Notes: generated from the sequence alone by a model not told the origin. A DNA stretch of 64,000 nucleotides from UBA3792 sp964426415 (GCA_964426415.1 CAYRQM010000001.1:62001-126000); one strand, 5' to 3'. Counted from the first letter of the stretch, positions 32,983 to 43,053 are shown. Translations and numbers: made by a program.

Positions 32983-34995
32983 ATGCAGATTCAAAGCAGT
33001 TTTGCCGAACCATACGACGAGCAGCAGCTCGCCCATATCGAATCCACCCACGGCGTGTCCCTGCTGTTGGCGCGTGCGCTCTGGCGACGGGGCTTGCGTG
33101 ACGACGGCGCTATCGCCGCATTTCTGCAGCCTGCCGCCGAGCCGCTGCCCGATCCGTATGCCCTTTTTGACATGTATGCTGCGGTGGCGTGCATCCGCGA
33201 CGCCATCGAAAAGCGGGCGCGCATCTGCGTGTTTGGCGATTATGACTGCGACGGCGTGACCGCAACCGCCATCTTGGTGCGCAGCCTGCGTCATTGCGGC
33301 GCTGACGTCGCTGCGCACATCCCAAAGCGGGTGGGCGAAGGCTACGGCATGCGCATGGAAGCGGTGGAAGCGCTGTATCGTGACGGCGTGCGCCTGATCG
33401 TCACGGTGGACAACGGCGTCAGCGCCCACGCGGAAGTGGCGCGCTGTCACGCGCTTGGCATGCGCGTGGTCATCACCGACCATCACCGCACTCACGCGAC
33501 GCTGCCCGAAGCGGACGCAGTCGTTTGCTCATCCCGCGCGGAGCAGCCCGAATCGGTGCGCGGGCTTTGCGGCGCGGGCGTAGCGCTGCTGCTGTCCATG
33601 GCGCTGGGCACGGCGACGGACGACGATTTGGCGTTTGCCGCGCTTGCCACCGTGGCGGACGTCGTGCCGCTGGTTGGGACGAATCGCACGCTTGTGGCAA
33701 GGGGACTGCCTCTTGTGCAGCGGCAGCCGGCGCTGCTGCAGCTTCTTGTTACGGCGGGTGCGGACAAGCAGCCCGTCACCGAAACGACCCTTGCTTTTGT
33801 TTTGGCGCCGCGGCTGAACGCTGCGGGACGCATGGGCGACGCGGCACGCGCATTCGAGCTTCTTGTCACCGAAGATTCCGTTCGGCGCGATGCGTTGGCG
33901 CAGGAATTGGAGCGCGCTAACACCGATCGCCGAGAGGAGGAGCAGCGCATCTTTGAAGCGGCGCTTGCCATGGTTCCTTCGGGCGCGCAGCCAAGGGTTT
34001 TGCTGCTTTCGGGCAAAGATTGGAACGTGGGCGTCATCGGCATCGTGGCGTCCCGATTGGTCGAACGGTTCAACTGCCCCGTTCTGCTGTTTTCGGAGGC
34101 GGACGGCGAGCTGGTGGGTTCGGGCAGAAGCGTGCCTGCCGTCGATTTGTTCGCGCTGTTGTCCGCCCACAGCACGCTGTTTTCCCGCTTTGGCGGGCAC
34201 GCGCTGGCGGCAGGCGTCACCATGGCGGCGTCGTCGTTCGACGCGCTTTTCCGCGCACTGGACGCATCCATTTTGGAGGCGTTCCCCAACGGACTGCCGC
34301 CGCGCATCGTCACCTACGAAGAAACGCTTTTGACTTCCGAATGCACCGTCGCGCTGTGCGACGCGCTGCAGCGGCTGGCGCCCTTTGGCGAGGGCAATCC
34401 GCCGCCGCAGTTTCGATTGGAGGGCACGCTGTCCGAGGTCTGCACCATGGGAAAGGAACGGCAGCACCTGTCCGCCGTCCTGTCCGACGGCACGGGTTCG
34501 CTGCGGCTGGCGGCGTTTCGGCGCGGCGAACAATGCGATGCGCTCAAGCTTACGGATCGCGTGGAGATGGTGGGCACACTGCACAAGAACGTGTTCCAAA
34601 ATCGCACAAGCTGCAACGCGTACCCCATTTATCTTGGTGCGCCGCGATCCCCTGCGGTGCAGCGGTACGCCGACGCATCCTTGCGGGCGCTGGAGGGCGG
34701 TGCGCCGCTTTCCGACGAAACGATGGACGGGCTGATCGAAGCAGCGGACGCCCATCCCACCGAAGCGACGCTGCGGGAACGGTTTTGCACGCTGCGTCCG
34801 CTTCTCAAAAAGGGGCTGCCGCTGTGGGCGCTGTCCGAGGACGCGTTGGTCGATTTGCTGATTTTTTTGGAAATGGGGCTGGTTTCGGTGCAGATGGGGC
34901 AGGCAACCGAAAAAACTTGCACCGAAAAGAAACAAATTTCCGATAGCCGCTTGTATTTGCGGTGCGAAATGTTATACAATAAAAAGACATTCTGA
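32983..34995 (+). CDS. recJ: Single-stranded-DNA exonuclease RecJ
   Basis: RecJ degrades single-stranded DNA 5' to 3' in repair and recombination. The 670-residue product has the DHH phosphoesterase motifs DYDCDGVTATAILV, TVDNGVSAHAE, ITDHHRTHA, the RLNAAGRMGDA helix, and the DHHA1 motif GGHALAAGVT, then an OB-fold-like region and an additional C-terminal part. Length is between the short and long RecJ types. No ribosome site precedes ATG 32983, only a hairpin; earlier in-frame codons would overlap ackA, so the start is the least certain part. Confidence 0.92.
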   Translation: MQIQSSFAEPYDEQQLAHIESTHGVSLLLARALWRRGLRDDGAIAAFLQPAAEPLPDPYALFDMYAAVACIRDAIEKRARICVFGDYDCDGVTATAILVRSLRHCGADVAAHIPKRVGEGYGMRMEAVEALYRDGVRLIVTVDNGVSAHAEVARCHALGMRVVITDHHRTHATLPEADAVVCSSRAEQPESVRGLCGAGVALLLSMALGTATDDDLAFAALATVADVVPLVGTNRTLVARGLPLVQRQPALLQLLVTAGADKQPVTETTLAFVLAPRLNAAGRMGDAARAFELLVTEDSVRRDALAQELERANTDRREEEQRIFEAALAMVPSGAQPRVLLLSGKDWNVGVIGIVASRLVERFNCPVLLFSEADGELVGSGRSVPAVDLFALLSAHSTLFSRFGGHALAAGVTMAASSFDALFRALDASILEAFPNGLPPRIVTYEETLLTSECTVALCDALQRLAPFGEGNPPPQFRLEGTLSEVCTMGKERQHLSAVLSDGTGSLRLAAFRRGEQCDALKLTDRVEMVGTLHKNVFQNRTSCNAYPIYLGAPRSPAVQRYADASLRALEGGAPLSDETMDGLIEAADAHPTEATLRERFCTLRPLLKKGLPLWALSEDALVDLLIFLEMGLVSVQMGQATEKTCTEKKQISDSRLYLRCEMLYNKKTF

Positions 34996-35015
34996 TTGTG
35001 GAAAGGAGGCACAGT

Positions 35016-37196
35016 ATGGACGAGCAAGAATTGTTACAGCAATACCGCGCACGCTTTGGCGACGAGAAAGCAAAAACGATGGCGGACGCCATTGCGTTTG
35101 CGACCCGCGTGCATTGCAACCAGCGGCGCGAGGGCGGCGAGCCGTTCATCGTGCATCCGCTGACCGTATCCTCCTACCTGCTGACCATGGGCATGGACGC
35201 GCCCACCGTGATGGCAGGCGTGCTGCACGACACCGTAGAGGACGGCGACAACATTCTCATCACCGACATCGAAACCCGCTTCGGCAAGGAAGTGGCGTTT
35301 TTGGTGGACGGCGTCACCAAGCTGACCAAGTCGGGCAAGCAGACCTACATCACCAAAAAGCAGGAGCAGTCCGAAAACCTGCGCAAGCTGTTCTTGGCAA
35401 TCGCCGAGGACGTGCGCGTCGTCATCATCAAGCTGGCAGACCGCCTGCACAACATGCGCACGCTGGACTGCTGCGCGCCCGCCAAGCAGTATCGCAAGGC
35501 AAAAGAAACGCTGGAGGTCTACGCACCGCTGGCGCATCGCTTTGGCATGGGCGCCATCCGCAGCGAATTAGAAGATCTATCCTTCCGCTACATGCTGCCC
35601 GAGGAATACGAATCCGTGCGGGCGATGGTGGCGGAGCAGCAGCATGAGCGCATGGAGCTTTTGGGCTCCGCGATGGACCGCATGAAGGAGCTTTTGAAGG
35701 AGGCGGACATCGAGGGCACCGTCACGGGACGGCCCAAGCACCTCTATTCCACCTACCGCAAGATGCAGCGGCACAACTGCACCATCCACGAGCTGTACGA
35801 CCTCATCGCCATCCGCATCATCGTCAACACCGTCAACGACTGCTACGGCGCGCTGGGCGTGGTACACGCGGCATGGAAACCGCTGCCGGGGCGCTTCAAA
35901 GACTACATCGCCATGCCCAAGCCCAACCTGTACCGTTCGCTGCACACCACGCTGATGAACGCCAACGGCATCCCGTTCGAGGTGCAGATCCGCACCAAGG
36001 AGATGCACGAAACGGCGGAATACGGCATCGCTGCGCATTGGATGTACAAAGAGGGGCGCACCGCCATGACCGAGCTGGACCGCAAGACGTCTTGGCTGAG
36101 ACAGGTCTTGGAAGCCGACGAAACGACGGAGGACAGCCGCGAATTCGTCGACAACATCCTCAAGGATTTCTTGGGCGAGTACGTCTTTGTGCTGTCGCCC
36201 AAGGGCGAGATCATCGACCTGCCCATCGGCTCCACGCCGCTGGATTTCGCCTACCGCATCCACACAAACATCGGACACCATTGCCAACACGCCCGCGTCA
36301 ACGGCAACATGGTGCGGTTGGATTATCGGCTCAAAACCAACGACGTCGTCGAAATCATCACCTCCAATTCCCAAGTCGGGCCCAGCCGCGACTGGCTTTC
36401 CATCGTCAAAACGCAGTCCGCCAAGAACAAGATTCGGCAATGGTTCAAGCGCGAAAACCGCGAAGAAAACGTGCAGCGCGGCAGAGAAATGTTGGAGGAG
36501 GCAGCCAAGCGCCACGCGCAAACGCTGTCCACCCTGATGAAGCCCGAATACTGCAACGAGGTGCTCAAGCGGCACAACTTTACGTCGGTGGATGATATGT
36601 ATTCCGCCATTGGTTTTGGCGGCGTTTCGGCAGGGCAGATCTTGCACAAGCTGATGGACTTGCACCGCAAGGACGAGCGCTTGGAGATCATGCGCAAAAA
36701 GTTAGAGGAATCCTGTGTGGACGCCGTACAAAAGCTGCCCAGCCACCGTGCCAATCCCAAGGGCGTGTATGTGCACGGCGATACGGGGATGGCGGTGTTC
36801 TTCGGAAGCTGCTGCAACCCGCTGCCGGGCGATCCCATCGTGGGCTACATCACCCGCGGGCGCGGCGTGTCCATCCATCGCGCCGACTGCAAAAACGTCG
36901 AAAGCCTCAAGAAAGAGCCCGATCGCATCATCGAGGTCGAGTGGGCGGCAGACGAAAAAGCCGAATTCTCGGCGGCAATCCGCTTGTTCGTGGTGGACAA
37001 GGCAGGCTCTTTGATGGAGGTATCCAAGGTGCTGACAAGCCTGAACGTCAACATGACCGATCTCAAGAGCCGTTCCACCAACGAGGGCTACGCCATCATG
37101 GAAATGACCTTCACCGTCACGGGGAGCGACCAGCTCCAGATGATTCTGTCCAATCTCAAAAAGATCAAGCAGGTCATCGACGTGTTCCGCGTATAG
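35016..37196 (+). CDS. relA: Bifunctional (p)ppGpp synthetase/hydrolase RelA/SpoT
   Basis: It makes and degrades the stringent-response alarmone. The 726-residue product has an N-terminal HD hydrolase domain (FIVHPLTVSSYL, AGVLHDTVED, ADRLHNMRTL), the synthetase domain (GRPKHLYSTYRKM, LIAIRIIV, FKDYIAMPKPNLYRSLHT), a TGS domain (VFVLSPKGEIIDLP) and a C-terminal ACT domain. Both catalytic halves look intact. ATG 35016 follows AAAGGAGG; the GTG at 34998 lies before that site. dtd follows after 8 bases. Confidence 0.96.
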   Translation: MDEQELLQQYRARFGDEKAKTMADAIAFATRVHCNQRREGGEPFIVHPLTVSSYLLTMGMDAPTVMAGVLHDTVEDGDNILITDIETRFGKEVAFLVDGVTKLTKSGKQTYITKKQEQSENLRKLFLAIAEDVRVVIIKLADRLHNMRTLDCCAPAKQYRKAKETLEVYAPLAHRFGMGAIRSELEDLSFRYMLPEEYESVRAMVAEQQHERMELLGSAMDRMKELLKEADIEGTVTGRPKHLYSTYRKMQRHNCTIHELYDLIAIRIIVNTVNDCYGALGVVHAAWKPLPGRFKDYIAMPKPNLYRSLHTTLMNANGIPFEVQIRTKEMHETAEYGIAAHWMYKEGRTAMTELDRKTSWLRQVLEADETTEDSREFVDNILKDFLGEYVFVLSPKGEIIDLPIGSTPLDFAYRIHTNIGHHCQHARVNGNMVRLDYRLKTNDVVEIITSNSQVGPSRDWLSIVKTQSAKNKIRQWFKRENREENVQRGREMLEEAAKRHAQTLSTLMKPEYCNEVLKRHNFTSVDDMYSAIGFGGVSAGQILHKLMDLHRKDERLEIMRKKLEESCVDAVQKLPSHRANPKGVYVHGDTGMAVFFGSCCNPLPGDPIVGYITRGRGVSIHRADCKNVESLKKEPDRIIEVEWAADEKAEFSAAIRLFVVDKAGSLMEVSKVLTSLNVNMTDLKSRSTNEGYAIMEMTFTVTGSDQLQMILSNLKKIKQVIDVFRV

Positions 37197-37204
37197 GAGG
37201 CGTC

Positions 37205-37651
37205 ATGCGCGCCGTGGTACAACGGGTGACGGAAGCGTCCGTCACCATCGACAAACAAATGGTGTCCCAGATCGGGACGGGGCTTTGCGTGCTGCTGGGC
37301 GTCGATGTGCAGGACACCGCCGCCGATGCGGACTATCTTGCAGCCAAGCTTTTAGGGCTTCGCATCTTCGACGACGCGCAGGGCGTTCCCAACTGCTCCG
37401 TGGCGGAGGTGGGCGGCAGCATCCTGCTGGTGTCCCAGTTTACGCTGCTTGGTGATGCGCGCAAGGGCAAACGCCCCAGCTACATCCGCGCAGCGCGTCC
37501 CGAAACCGCCGTTCCGCTGTATGAACGCTGCATCGCGGCGCTTTCGCAAGCGGTTCCCGTCAAGACGGGCAAGTTCGGCGCCGATATGCAGGTGCGCCTT
37601 GTCAACGACGGCCCCCTTACCATCCTGTTAGATTCTTTGAAAGGCTTCTGA
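37205..37651 (+). CDS. dtd: D-aminoacyl-tRNA deacylase
   Basis: Dtd removes D-amino acids (and glycine) from mischarged tRNAs. The 148-residue product starts MRAVVQRVTEASVTID, shows the active-site strand SQFTLLGDARKGKRPS and the VNDGPLTILLDS end containing the Gly/Asn-Gly-Pro element of the family. AGGAGG precedes the ATG. It is placed after relA, a widespread Firmicute order, and its stop overlaps the next ATG (TGATG). Confidence 0.96.
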   Translation: MRAVVQRVTEASVTIDKQMVSQIGTGLCVLLGVDVQDTAADADYLAAKLLGLRIFDDAQGVPNCSVAEVGGSILLVSQFTLLGDARKGKRPSYIRAARPETAVPLYERCIAALSQAVPVKTGKFGADMQVRLVNDGPLTILLDSLKGF

Positions 37652-38295
37652 TGATTTTCGAACGCATTCCCTGCGGCCCCTTGGACGCCAACACCTATCT
37701 GCTTTCCGACGACGACGCGACGCTGCTGGCGGTCGACCCTGCCGACGCCGACGTCGTATCAAATTATTGCGCGGCGCACGGGCGCACCCTCACGCACATT
37801 CTGCTCACCCATCGCCACTTCGACCACATCGCGGGCGTGGCGGCGCTTTGCACACAAACGCATTGCAGGGTGTGCATCCACGCCGACGACGCCAAGGCGC
37901 TGTCCTCCCCAAACGTCAGCCTTTCCACCGTCATGGGGCAAAAGCAGACGCCGTGCAGCGCCACCGATTTGCTGCACGACGGCGACTGCATCCAAGCGTG
38001 CGGGCTGTGCTTGCGGGTGCTGCACACGGCGGGGCATTCGGCGGGCGGCGTCACCTTCGTTTGCGACGCGCACCAATTTGCGCTGACGGGCGACACGCTC
38101 TTTGCGGACGGGTTCGGGCGCACCGACTTGCCGACGGGCAACACGGAGGCGCTGCTCCGTTCCATCCGAGAAACCATTTTATCGCTGCCCGAATCCTATC
38201 GTCTGTATCCGGGACACGGCGCGGACACCACCGTCGCCTATGAACGGATGCACAATCCTGCCATGCAAGGAGGCTTCGGCGCATGGTACAACTAA
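37651..38295 (+). CDS. MBL-fold metallo-hydrolase (glyoxalase II-like)
   Basis: The 214-residue protein has the metallo-beta-lactamase zinc motif THRHFDHIAGV (H-x-H-x-D-H), a later His in HTAGHSAGGV, an Asp in LTGDTLFADGFGRTDL and a final His in YPGHGADTT. These are the ligands of a two-metal site. It matches the YqgX/GloB-like hydrolases found between dtd and hemZ in many Firmicutes. The substrate is uncertain. It overlaps hemZ by 13 bases. Confidence 0.88.
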   Translation: MIFERIPCGPLDANTYLLSDDDATLLAVDPADADVVSNYCAAHGRTLTHILLTHRHFDHIAGVAALCTQTHCRVCIHADDAKALSSPNVSLSTVMGQKQTPCSATDLLHDGDCIQACGLCLRVLHTAGHSAGGVTFVCDAHQFALTGDTLFADGFGRTDLPTGNTEALLRSIRETILSLPESYRLYPGHGADTTVAYERMHNPAMQGGFGAWYN

Positions 38296-39731
38296 TCACC
38301 AACGCACCGCAATACGCCAACGACATCGCCGAGGAGATTCGGCTCTTTTTGGGCTTGGTAGAAATTTCGCCCGACGCGGCGGATGCACAGCTGGTGCTGA
38401 CCGTGCTGTTGGACGAAGCGACGCGCACCGCACGCGGCACCGCCATGCCAAACGGCGTTTCGGCGCAGGTCTCGTTCGAGGCGGACGGCGGCGACGTGCT
38501 GGAGCGCAAGCGGCAGGAAAAGCGCGGCGTCAAGCGCGTCACCTATGCGCTGATGCAGCAGGTGTGTCCCACCGAAATGCCGTGGGGCAGTCTGACGGGC
38601 ATCCGTCCCACCAAGCTTTTGCGCGAGCTCAGCCTGCGCAATGGCGACGCCGAGGCGATTCGACAATTCCGCGAGCTCTTTTCGGTGCAGGAGGACAAGC
38701 TGCGCTTGGCGGCGACCATCTGCGGCGTGCAAAAGCCGTTCATCGCGTCGGTGCAGCCCAACGACTTGGACGTGTACATCGGCATTCCCTATTGTAAATC
38801 CCGCTGCCTGTATTGCTCCTTTGGCGCAGAGCTTGCGAACCCCAATGCGGTCGAAGCGTACCTTGTGCCGCTGTTTTCCGACATCTCCCGCGGCGCAAAG
38901 CTGCTGCACAACGGCGGTTGGCATCTGCGTGCGCTGTACATCGGCGGCGGCACGCCCACGGTGCTTTCGGCAGAACAGCTGGATCGGCTGCTGTGCCATG
39001 TGGAGGCGACCTACGGCGGCTACGGGCAGGAGTGTACGGTGGAGGCGGGCAGACCCGACACCATCACGAGGGAAAAGCTTGCCGTACTCAAATCCCACGG
39101 CGTACAGCGGCTGTCGGTCAATCCGCAGACCATGTCCGACGAAACGCTCAAGCGCATCGGACGGCTGCACACGGCGGCGCAGATTTTTGAGGCGTTTTCC
39201 ATCGCAAGGGAGATGGGGTTTGGCTCCATCAATATGGATTTGATTGCAGGCTTGCCGGGCGAAACGGAGTCCGACATGGCGCACACGCTGGAAGCAATCT
39301 CTTTGATGCGACCCGACAATCTCACAGTGCATACCTTGGCAATCAAGCGTTCCAGTCGGCTCAAGGAGCAGCTGGATCGCTATCCGCTGCCAAGCCGCCA
39401 AGCGGTGGAGCGCATGATCGACATGGGCTTTCAAACGGCGCGTGCGATGGGGCTTTGGCCGTACTATCTGTATCGGCAAAAGTACCAAAATGGCAATCTC
39501 GAAAACGTGGGATACAGCACGCCCGAAACGGTCTGCCTGTACAACATCGACATGATGGAGGAGACCACGTCCATCTTGGCGCACGGCGCAGGCGCCATGA
39601 CCAAGCGCGTGTTCTTTGGCGAGAATCGGGTGGAGCGCGTCCCCAATCCCAAGGATGTGCCGACCTACGCCAACAAGCTGGACGTGCTGGACGCCCAAAA
39701 GCGCGCCTTGTTTCTGGGCGAAAAAGCTTGA
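38283..39731 (+). CDS. hemZ: Coproporphyrinogen dehydrogenase-like radical SAM enzyme HemZ
   Basis: The 482-residue product contains a radical-SAM cluster motif CKSRCLYC within YIGIPYCKSRCLYCSFGAE, the nearby GGGTPTVLSAEQL, and a HemN-type core (NPQTMSDETLKRIGR, DLIAGLPGE). About 160 extra N-terminal residues precede the core, as in HemZ. Family annotation says oxygen-independent coproporphyrinogen oxidase, but HemZ-group members are not all proven for that step and no other heme gene is in this window. AAGGAGG precedes the ATG inside the upstream gene. Confidence 0.88.
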   Translation: MVQLITNAPQYANDIAEEIRLFLGLVEISPDAADAQLVLTVLLDEATRTARGTAMPNGVSAQVSFEADGGDVLERKRQEKRGVKRVTYALMQQVCPTEMPWGSLTGIRPTKLLRELSLRNGDAEAIRQFRELFSVQEDKLRLAATICGVQKPFIASVQPNDLDVYIGIPYCKSRCLYCSFGAELANPNAVEAYLVPLFSDISRGAKLLHNGGWHLRALYIGGGTPTVLSAEQLDRLLCHVEATYGGYGQECTVEAGRPDTITREKLAVLKSHGVQRLSVNPQTMSDETLKRIGRLHTAAQIFEAFSIAREMGFGSINMDLIAGLPGETESDMAHTLEAISLMRPDNLTVHTLAIKRSSRLKEQLDRYPLPSRQAVERMIDMGFQTARAMGLWPYYLYRQKYQNGNLENVGYSTPETVCLYNIDMMEETTSILAHGAGAMTKRVFFGENRVERVPNPKDVPTYANKLDVLDAQKRALFLGEKA

Positions 39732-39755
39732 CAGAACGCTTCGGCATGGTATAAT
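39728..39755 (+). promoter_or_regulatory. hisS promoter
   Basis: TTGACA (39728-39733), 16-bp spacer, TATAAT (39750-39755). The minus-35 overlaps the hemZ stop codon. Confidence 0.85.
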
Positions 39756-39761
39756 GTCCAA

Positions 39762-39970
39762 AAAGGCAACGATCGGAAGAGTATCGCAGCAGCCGCCCAC
39801 AAAGAGAGCGCATCCAAGGCTGAGAGATGGCAGGGCGTCATGCGAGAAGGACAACCGTGAGCCGCGTGTCAAACGCACGCCGTTTCCCGCGTTAAGGGCA
39901 AAAGTGCGCAGCATGTCTGCGAAACAGGGTGGCACCGCGGTCTTTCCGTCCCTATGGGGGAGAGGCTGCG
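39762..39970 (+). promoter_or_regulatory. T-box leader of hisS-aspS
   Basis: The T-box word AGGGTGGCACCGCGG is at 39926-39940, followed by a weak terminator-type stem and TTTTATT. It probably reads uncharged tRNA-His, or tRNA-Asp because aspS is in the same operon. The specifier was not assigned with confidence. Confidence 0.88.
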
Positions 39971-39995
39971 TTTTATTATCAAAAGGAGAAGAACT

Positions 39996-41261
39996 ATGGC
40001 ATACAAAGCGCCGAAAGGCACCAAGGACGTACTGCCCGAGGAAAGTTATCGCTGGCAGTACTTGGAACAAACCATTCGAGGAATCGTGCGCAAGTACGGG
40101 CTTTTAGAGGCGCGTACCCCGTGCATTGAGCATACCGAGCTGTTCCTGCGCGGCGTAGGCGACACCACCGACATCGTACAAAAAGAAATGTACACCTTCG
40201 ACGACAAGGGCGGGCGCAGCCTGACCCTCAAGCCTGAAGGCACGGCGGGCGCCGTGCGGATGTTCGTCGAGAACGGCTTATACGCCGAAGCGCAGCCCAC
40301 CAAAATGTACTACCTTTACTGCCCCGTATTCCGCTACGAGCGGCCGCAAGCGGGCAGGCTGCGCGAGCATCACCAGTTTGGCGTCGAGGTGTTCGGCGCG
40401 TCGGGCGCGTCCGCCGATGCGGAGGTCATCGCCATCGCGGCAGAGCTGTTCCAAACGCTGGGCTGCACCGATTTAACCATCAAGCTCAACAGCATCGGCT
40501 GCAAAAAATGCCGCGGGCGCTATCAGGACGCGCTGCGGGCATACCTTTTGGAGCGGGAAGACGAACTGTGCGAAACGTGCCGCGAACGGCTGCAAAAGAA
40601 TCCGCTGCGCGTGCTGGACTGCAAAGTCCCCGCCTGCCACGCCATCGTACAAGCGGCGCCGCACACCATGGATTATGTGTGCGACGATTGCCGCGCCCAT
40701 ATGCAGACGCTGACGCACCTGTTGGACGAGATTGGCATCCACTACGAGATCGACCCGATGCTGGTGCGCGGGCTGGACTACTACACCAAGACGGTGTTCG
40801 AGATTGTGTCGGGCATGACGGGCGCACAGGGTACGCTGTGCGGCGGCGGACGCTACGACGATCTCATCCAAGAGCTGGGCGGGCCCGCCATGCCTGCTGT
40901 GGGGTTCGGGCTTGGCATGGAACGGCTGCTGCTCATCATGGATCAGTTGGGCGTCAACATCCCCAAGCCGCTGCGCTACGACGTCATGCTCATCGGCATG
41001 GGCGACGCGGGCAAAGAAAAGGCATTTTCCTTGGCGTTCGAGCTGCGGCGGCGCGGCATTGCGGTGGACGTCGATCATCTGGATCGCAGCGTCAAGGCGC
41101 AAATGAAATACGCGGACAAGACCGGCGCGGCGCGGGTCATGGTGCTGGGCGATGCGGAAATCGCCCAAAACGAAGCAAACCTCAAATCGATGGCGACGGG
41201 GGAACAGGTTCCCGTTCCGCTGGACGCCAACGAAATCATCAACTACATTTTGAGAGGATAA
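39996..41261 (+). CDS. hisS: Histidyl-tRNA synthetase
   Basis: HisRS is a class II enzyme. The 421-residue product begins MAYKAPKGTKDVLPEES, has motif 2 (FRYERPQAGRLREHHQFGVE), the two histidine motifs LVRGLDYYTKTVFE and GGGRYDDL, motif 3 (GFGLGMERLLL) and a C-terminal HGTP anticodon domain. An internal CKKCRG...CETC...C-x11-CDDC cysteine set could be a zinc site seen in some Firmicute members. ATG 39996 follows AAGGAGAA. Earlier in-frame codons lie within the T-box. aspS follows after 4 bases. Confidence 0.97.
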   Translation: MAYKAPKGTKDVLPEESYRWQYLEQTIRGIVRKYGLLEARTPCIEHTELFLRGVGDTTDIVQKEMYTFDDKGGRSLTLKPEGTAGAVRMFVENGLYAEAQPTKMYYLYCPVFRYERPQAGRLREHHQFGVEVFGASGASADAEVIAIAAELFQTLGCTDLTIKLNSIGCKKCRGRYQDALRAYLLEREDELCETCRERLQKNPLRVLDCKVPACHAIVQAAPHTMDYVCDDCRAHMQTLTHLLDEIGIHYEIDPMLVRGLDYYTKTVFEIVSGMTGAQGTLCGGGRYDDLIQELGGPAMPAVGFGLGMERLLLIMDQLGVNIPKPLRYDVMLIGMGDAGKEKAFSLAFELRRRGIAVDVDHLDRSVKAQMKYADKTGAARVMVLGDAEIAQNEANLKSMATGEQVPVPLDANEIINYILRG

Positions 41262-41265
41262 GGCA

Positions 41266-43053
41266 ATGGGAGAACTGTTAAACGGCTGGAAGCGGACGTG
41301 CTACTGCGCGGAGCTGTCCATGCAGGATGTGGGCAAAGAAGTGACCCTGATGGGGTGGACGAACGTGCGGCGCGACCTTGGCGCGCTCATCTTCGTACAG
41401 CTGCGGGATCGCACGGGACTGATGCAGGTGGTGTTCGACTCCACCAAGCTGTCCGAGGCAGATTTTGCCAAGGCGAGCACGATCCGTTCCGAATACGTTT
41501 TGGCGATTCGCGGCACCTTAGAAGAGCGCAGCGCCAAGAACGCCAACATGGCGACGGGCGACGTCGAAGTGCTGGTGAAGGAATGCAAGATTCTGTCCGC
41601 CAGCGAAACGCCGCCCATCGACACAAGCGACGCGTGCAACGCGGGTGAGCTGCTGCGGCTCAAGTATCGCTACCTCGACCTGCGGCGGCCGTGTATGCAG
41701 CGCAATCTCATGATGCGCCATCGCATCGCGCAGATTGCACGGACGTATTTCGACGAAAATGGCTTCCTCGAAATCGAAACGCCGATGCTCACCAAGAGCA
41801 CGCCCGAAGGCGCGCGCGATTATCTGGTGCCCAGCCGTGTGCATCCCGGCGCATTCTATGCGCTGCCGCAAAGCCCGCAGCTGTTCAAGCAGCTTCTGAT
41901 GCTCTCCGGCTTCGACCGCTACATGCAGATTGCGCGGTGCTTCCGCGACGAGGATTTGCGTGCCGACCGGCAGCCCGACTTCACCCAGATCGACTTGGAA
42001 ATGTCGTTTGTCGAAGCGAACGACGTCATGACGGTCAACGAAGGGTTCTTAAAGCGGCTGTTCAAAGAGACGCTGAATGTGGACGTTGCGCTTCCGCTGC
42101 CCCGCATCACGTGGCGGGATGCCATGGATCGGTTCGGCTCGGACAAGCCCGACACCCGCTTTGGCATGGAGCTGAAGGACGTGTCCGACTGCGTCAGCGC
42201 GTGCGGCTTTTCCGCATTCACCAACGCCATTGCGGCGGGCGGCAGCGTGCGCGGCATCGTGGCGAAGGGCGCATCGGCGCAGTTCTCCCGCAAGGAGATC
42301 GACGCGCTGGGCGAGTTTGTCAAGACGTATCGCGCCAAGGGACTTGCGTGGATGAATTGGAAGCCCGAAGGCGTCCAGTCGCCCATTGCCAAGTTCTTGA
42401 CCGAGGACGAGATGCGCGCCATCGCCGAACGGACGGATTTCCAACAGGGCGACGTGCTGTTCTTGGTGGCAGATCGAAACGACGTCGTTTGGGCTTCGCT
42501 GGGCGCACTGCGTCTGAAGCTTGCCGACAAGCTTTCGCTCATTCCCGCCAACACCTACAACCTCTTGTGGGTCATTGAGTTTCCGCTGCTCGAGTGGAGC
42601 GAGGAGCAAAACCGCTATGTAGCGATGCACCATCCCTTCACCAGCCCCATGGACGAGGACTTGGATCGACTGGAGAGCGACCCCGGTTCGGTGCGCGCCA
42701 AGGCGTACGACATCGTGCTCAACGGCGTCGAGATTGGCGGCGGTTCCATCCGTATCCACTCGACCGAGTTGCAGGAGCGCATGTTCATGGCGATTGGGTT
42801 CACCAAGGAAGAAGCCGACAAGCGCTTCCACTATCTGTTGGAAGGCTTCCGTTACGGCACGCCGCCCCACGGCGGACTGGCGTACGGACTTGACCGCCTT
42901 GCCATGCTCATCTGCGGTACGCCCAGCATCCGCGACGTCATTGCGTTCCCCAAGGTGCAAAACGCCTCCTGCCCGCTGACCGACGCGCCCGAATTGGTCG
43001 ATCAAAAGCAGCTGGACGAGCTGCACATCGCCATCGTGGAGGATCGGACATGA
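41266..43053 (+). CDS. aspS: Aspartyl-tRNA synthetase
   Basis: The 595-residue class II enzyme has an N-terminal OB-fold anticodon domain (VTLMGWTNVRRDLGALIFVQLRDRTG), motif 2 (ARCFRDEDLRADRQPDFTQID), a bacterial GAD insertion domain (about 290-410) and motif 3 (GGLAYGLDRLAM). Length and GAD insertion mark it as the bacterial type. It lies directly after hisS, the common Firmicute pair, and its stop overlaps the next ATG (ATGA). Confidence 0.97.
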   Translation: MGELLNGWKRTCYCAELSMQDVGKEVTLMGWTNVRRDLGALIFVQLRDRTGLMQVVFDSTKLSEADFAKASTIRSEYVLAIRGTLEERSAKNANMATGDVEVLVKECKILSASETPPIDTSDACNAGELLRLKYRYLDLRRPCMQRNLMMRHRIAQIARTYFDENGFLEIETPMLTKSTPEGARDYLVPSRVHPGAFYALPQSPQLFKQLLMLSGFDRYMQIARCFRDEDLRADRQPDFTQIDLEMSFVEANDVMTVNEGFLKRLFKETLNVDVALPLPRITWRDAMDRFGSDKPDTRFGMELKDVSDCVSACGFSAFTNAIAAGGSVRGIVAKGASAQFSRKEIDALGEFVKTYRAKGLAWMNWKPEGVQSPIAKFLTEDEMRAIAERTDFQQGDVLFLVADRNDVVWASLGALRLKLADKLSLIPANTYNLLWVIEFPLLEWSEEQNRYVAMHHPFTSPMDEDLDRLESDPGSVRAKAYDIVLNGVEIGGGSIRIHSTELQERMFMAIGFTKEEADKRFHYLLEGFRYGTPPHGGLAYGLDRLAMLICGTPSIRDVIAFPKVQNASCPLTDAPELVDQKQLDELHIAIVEDRT

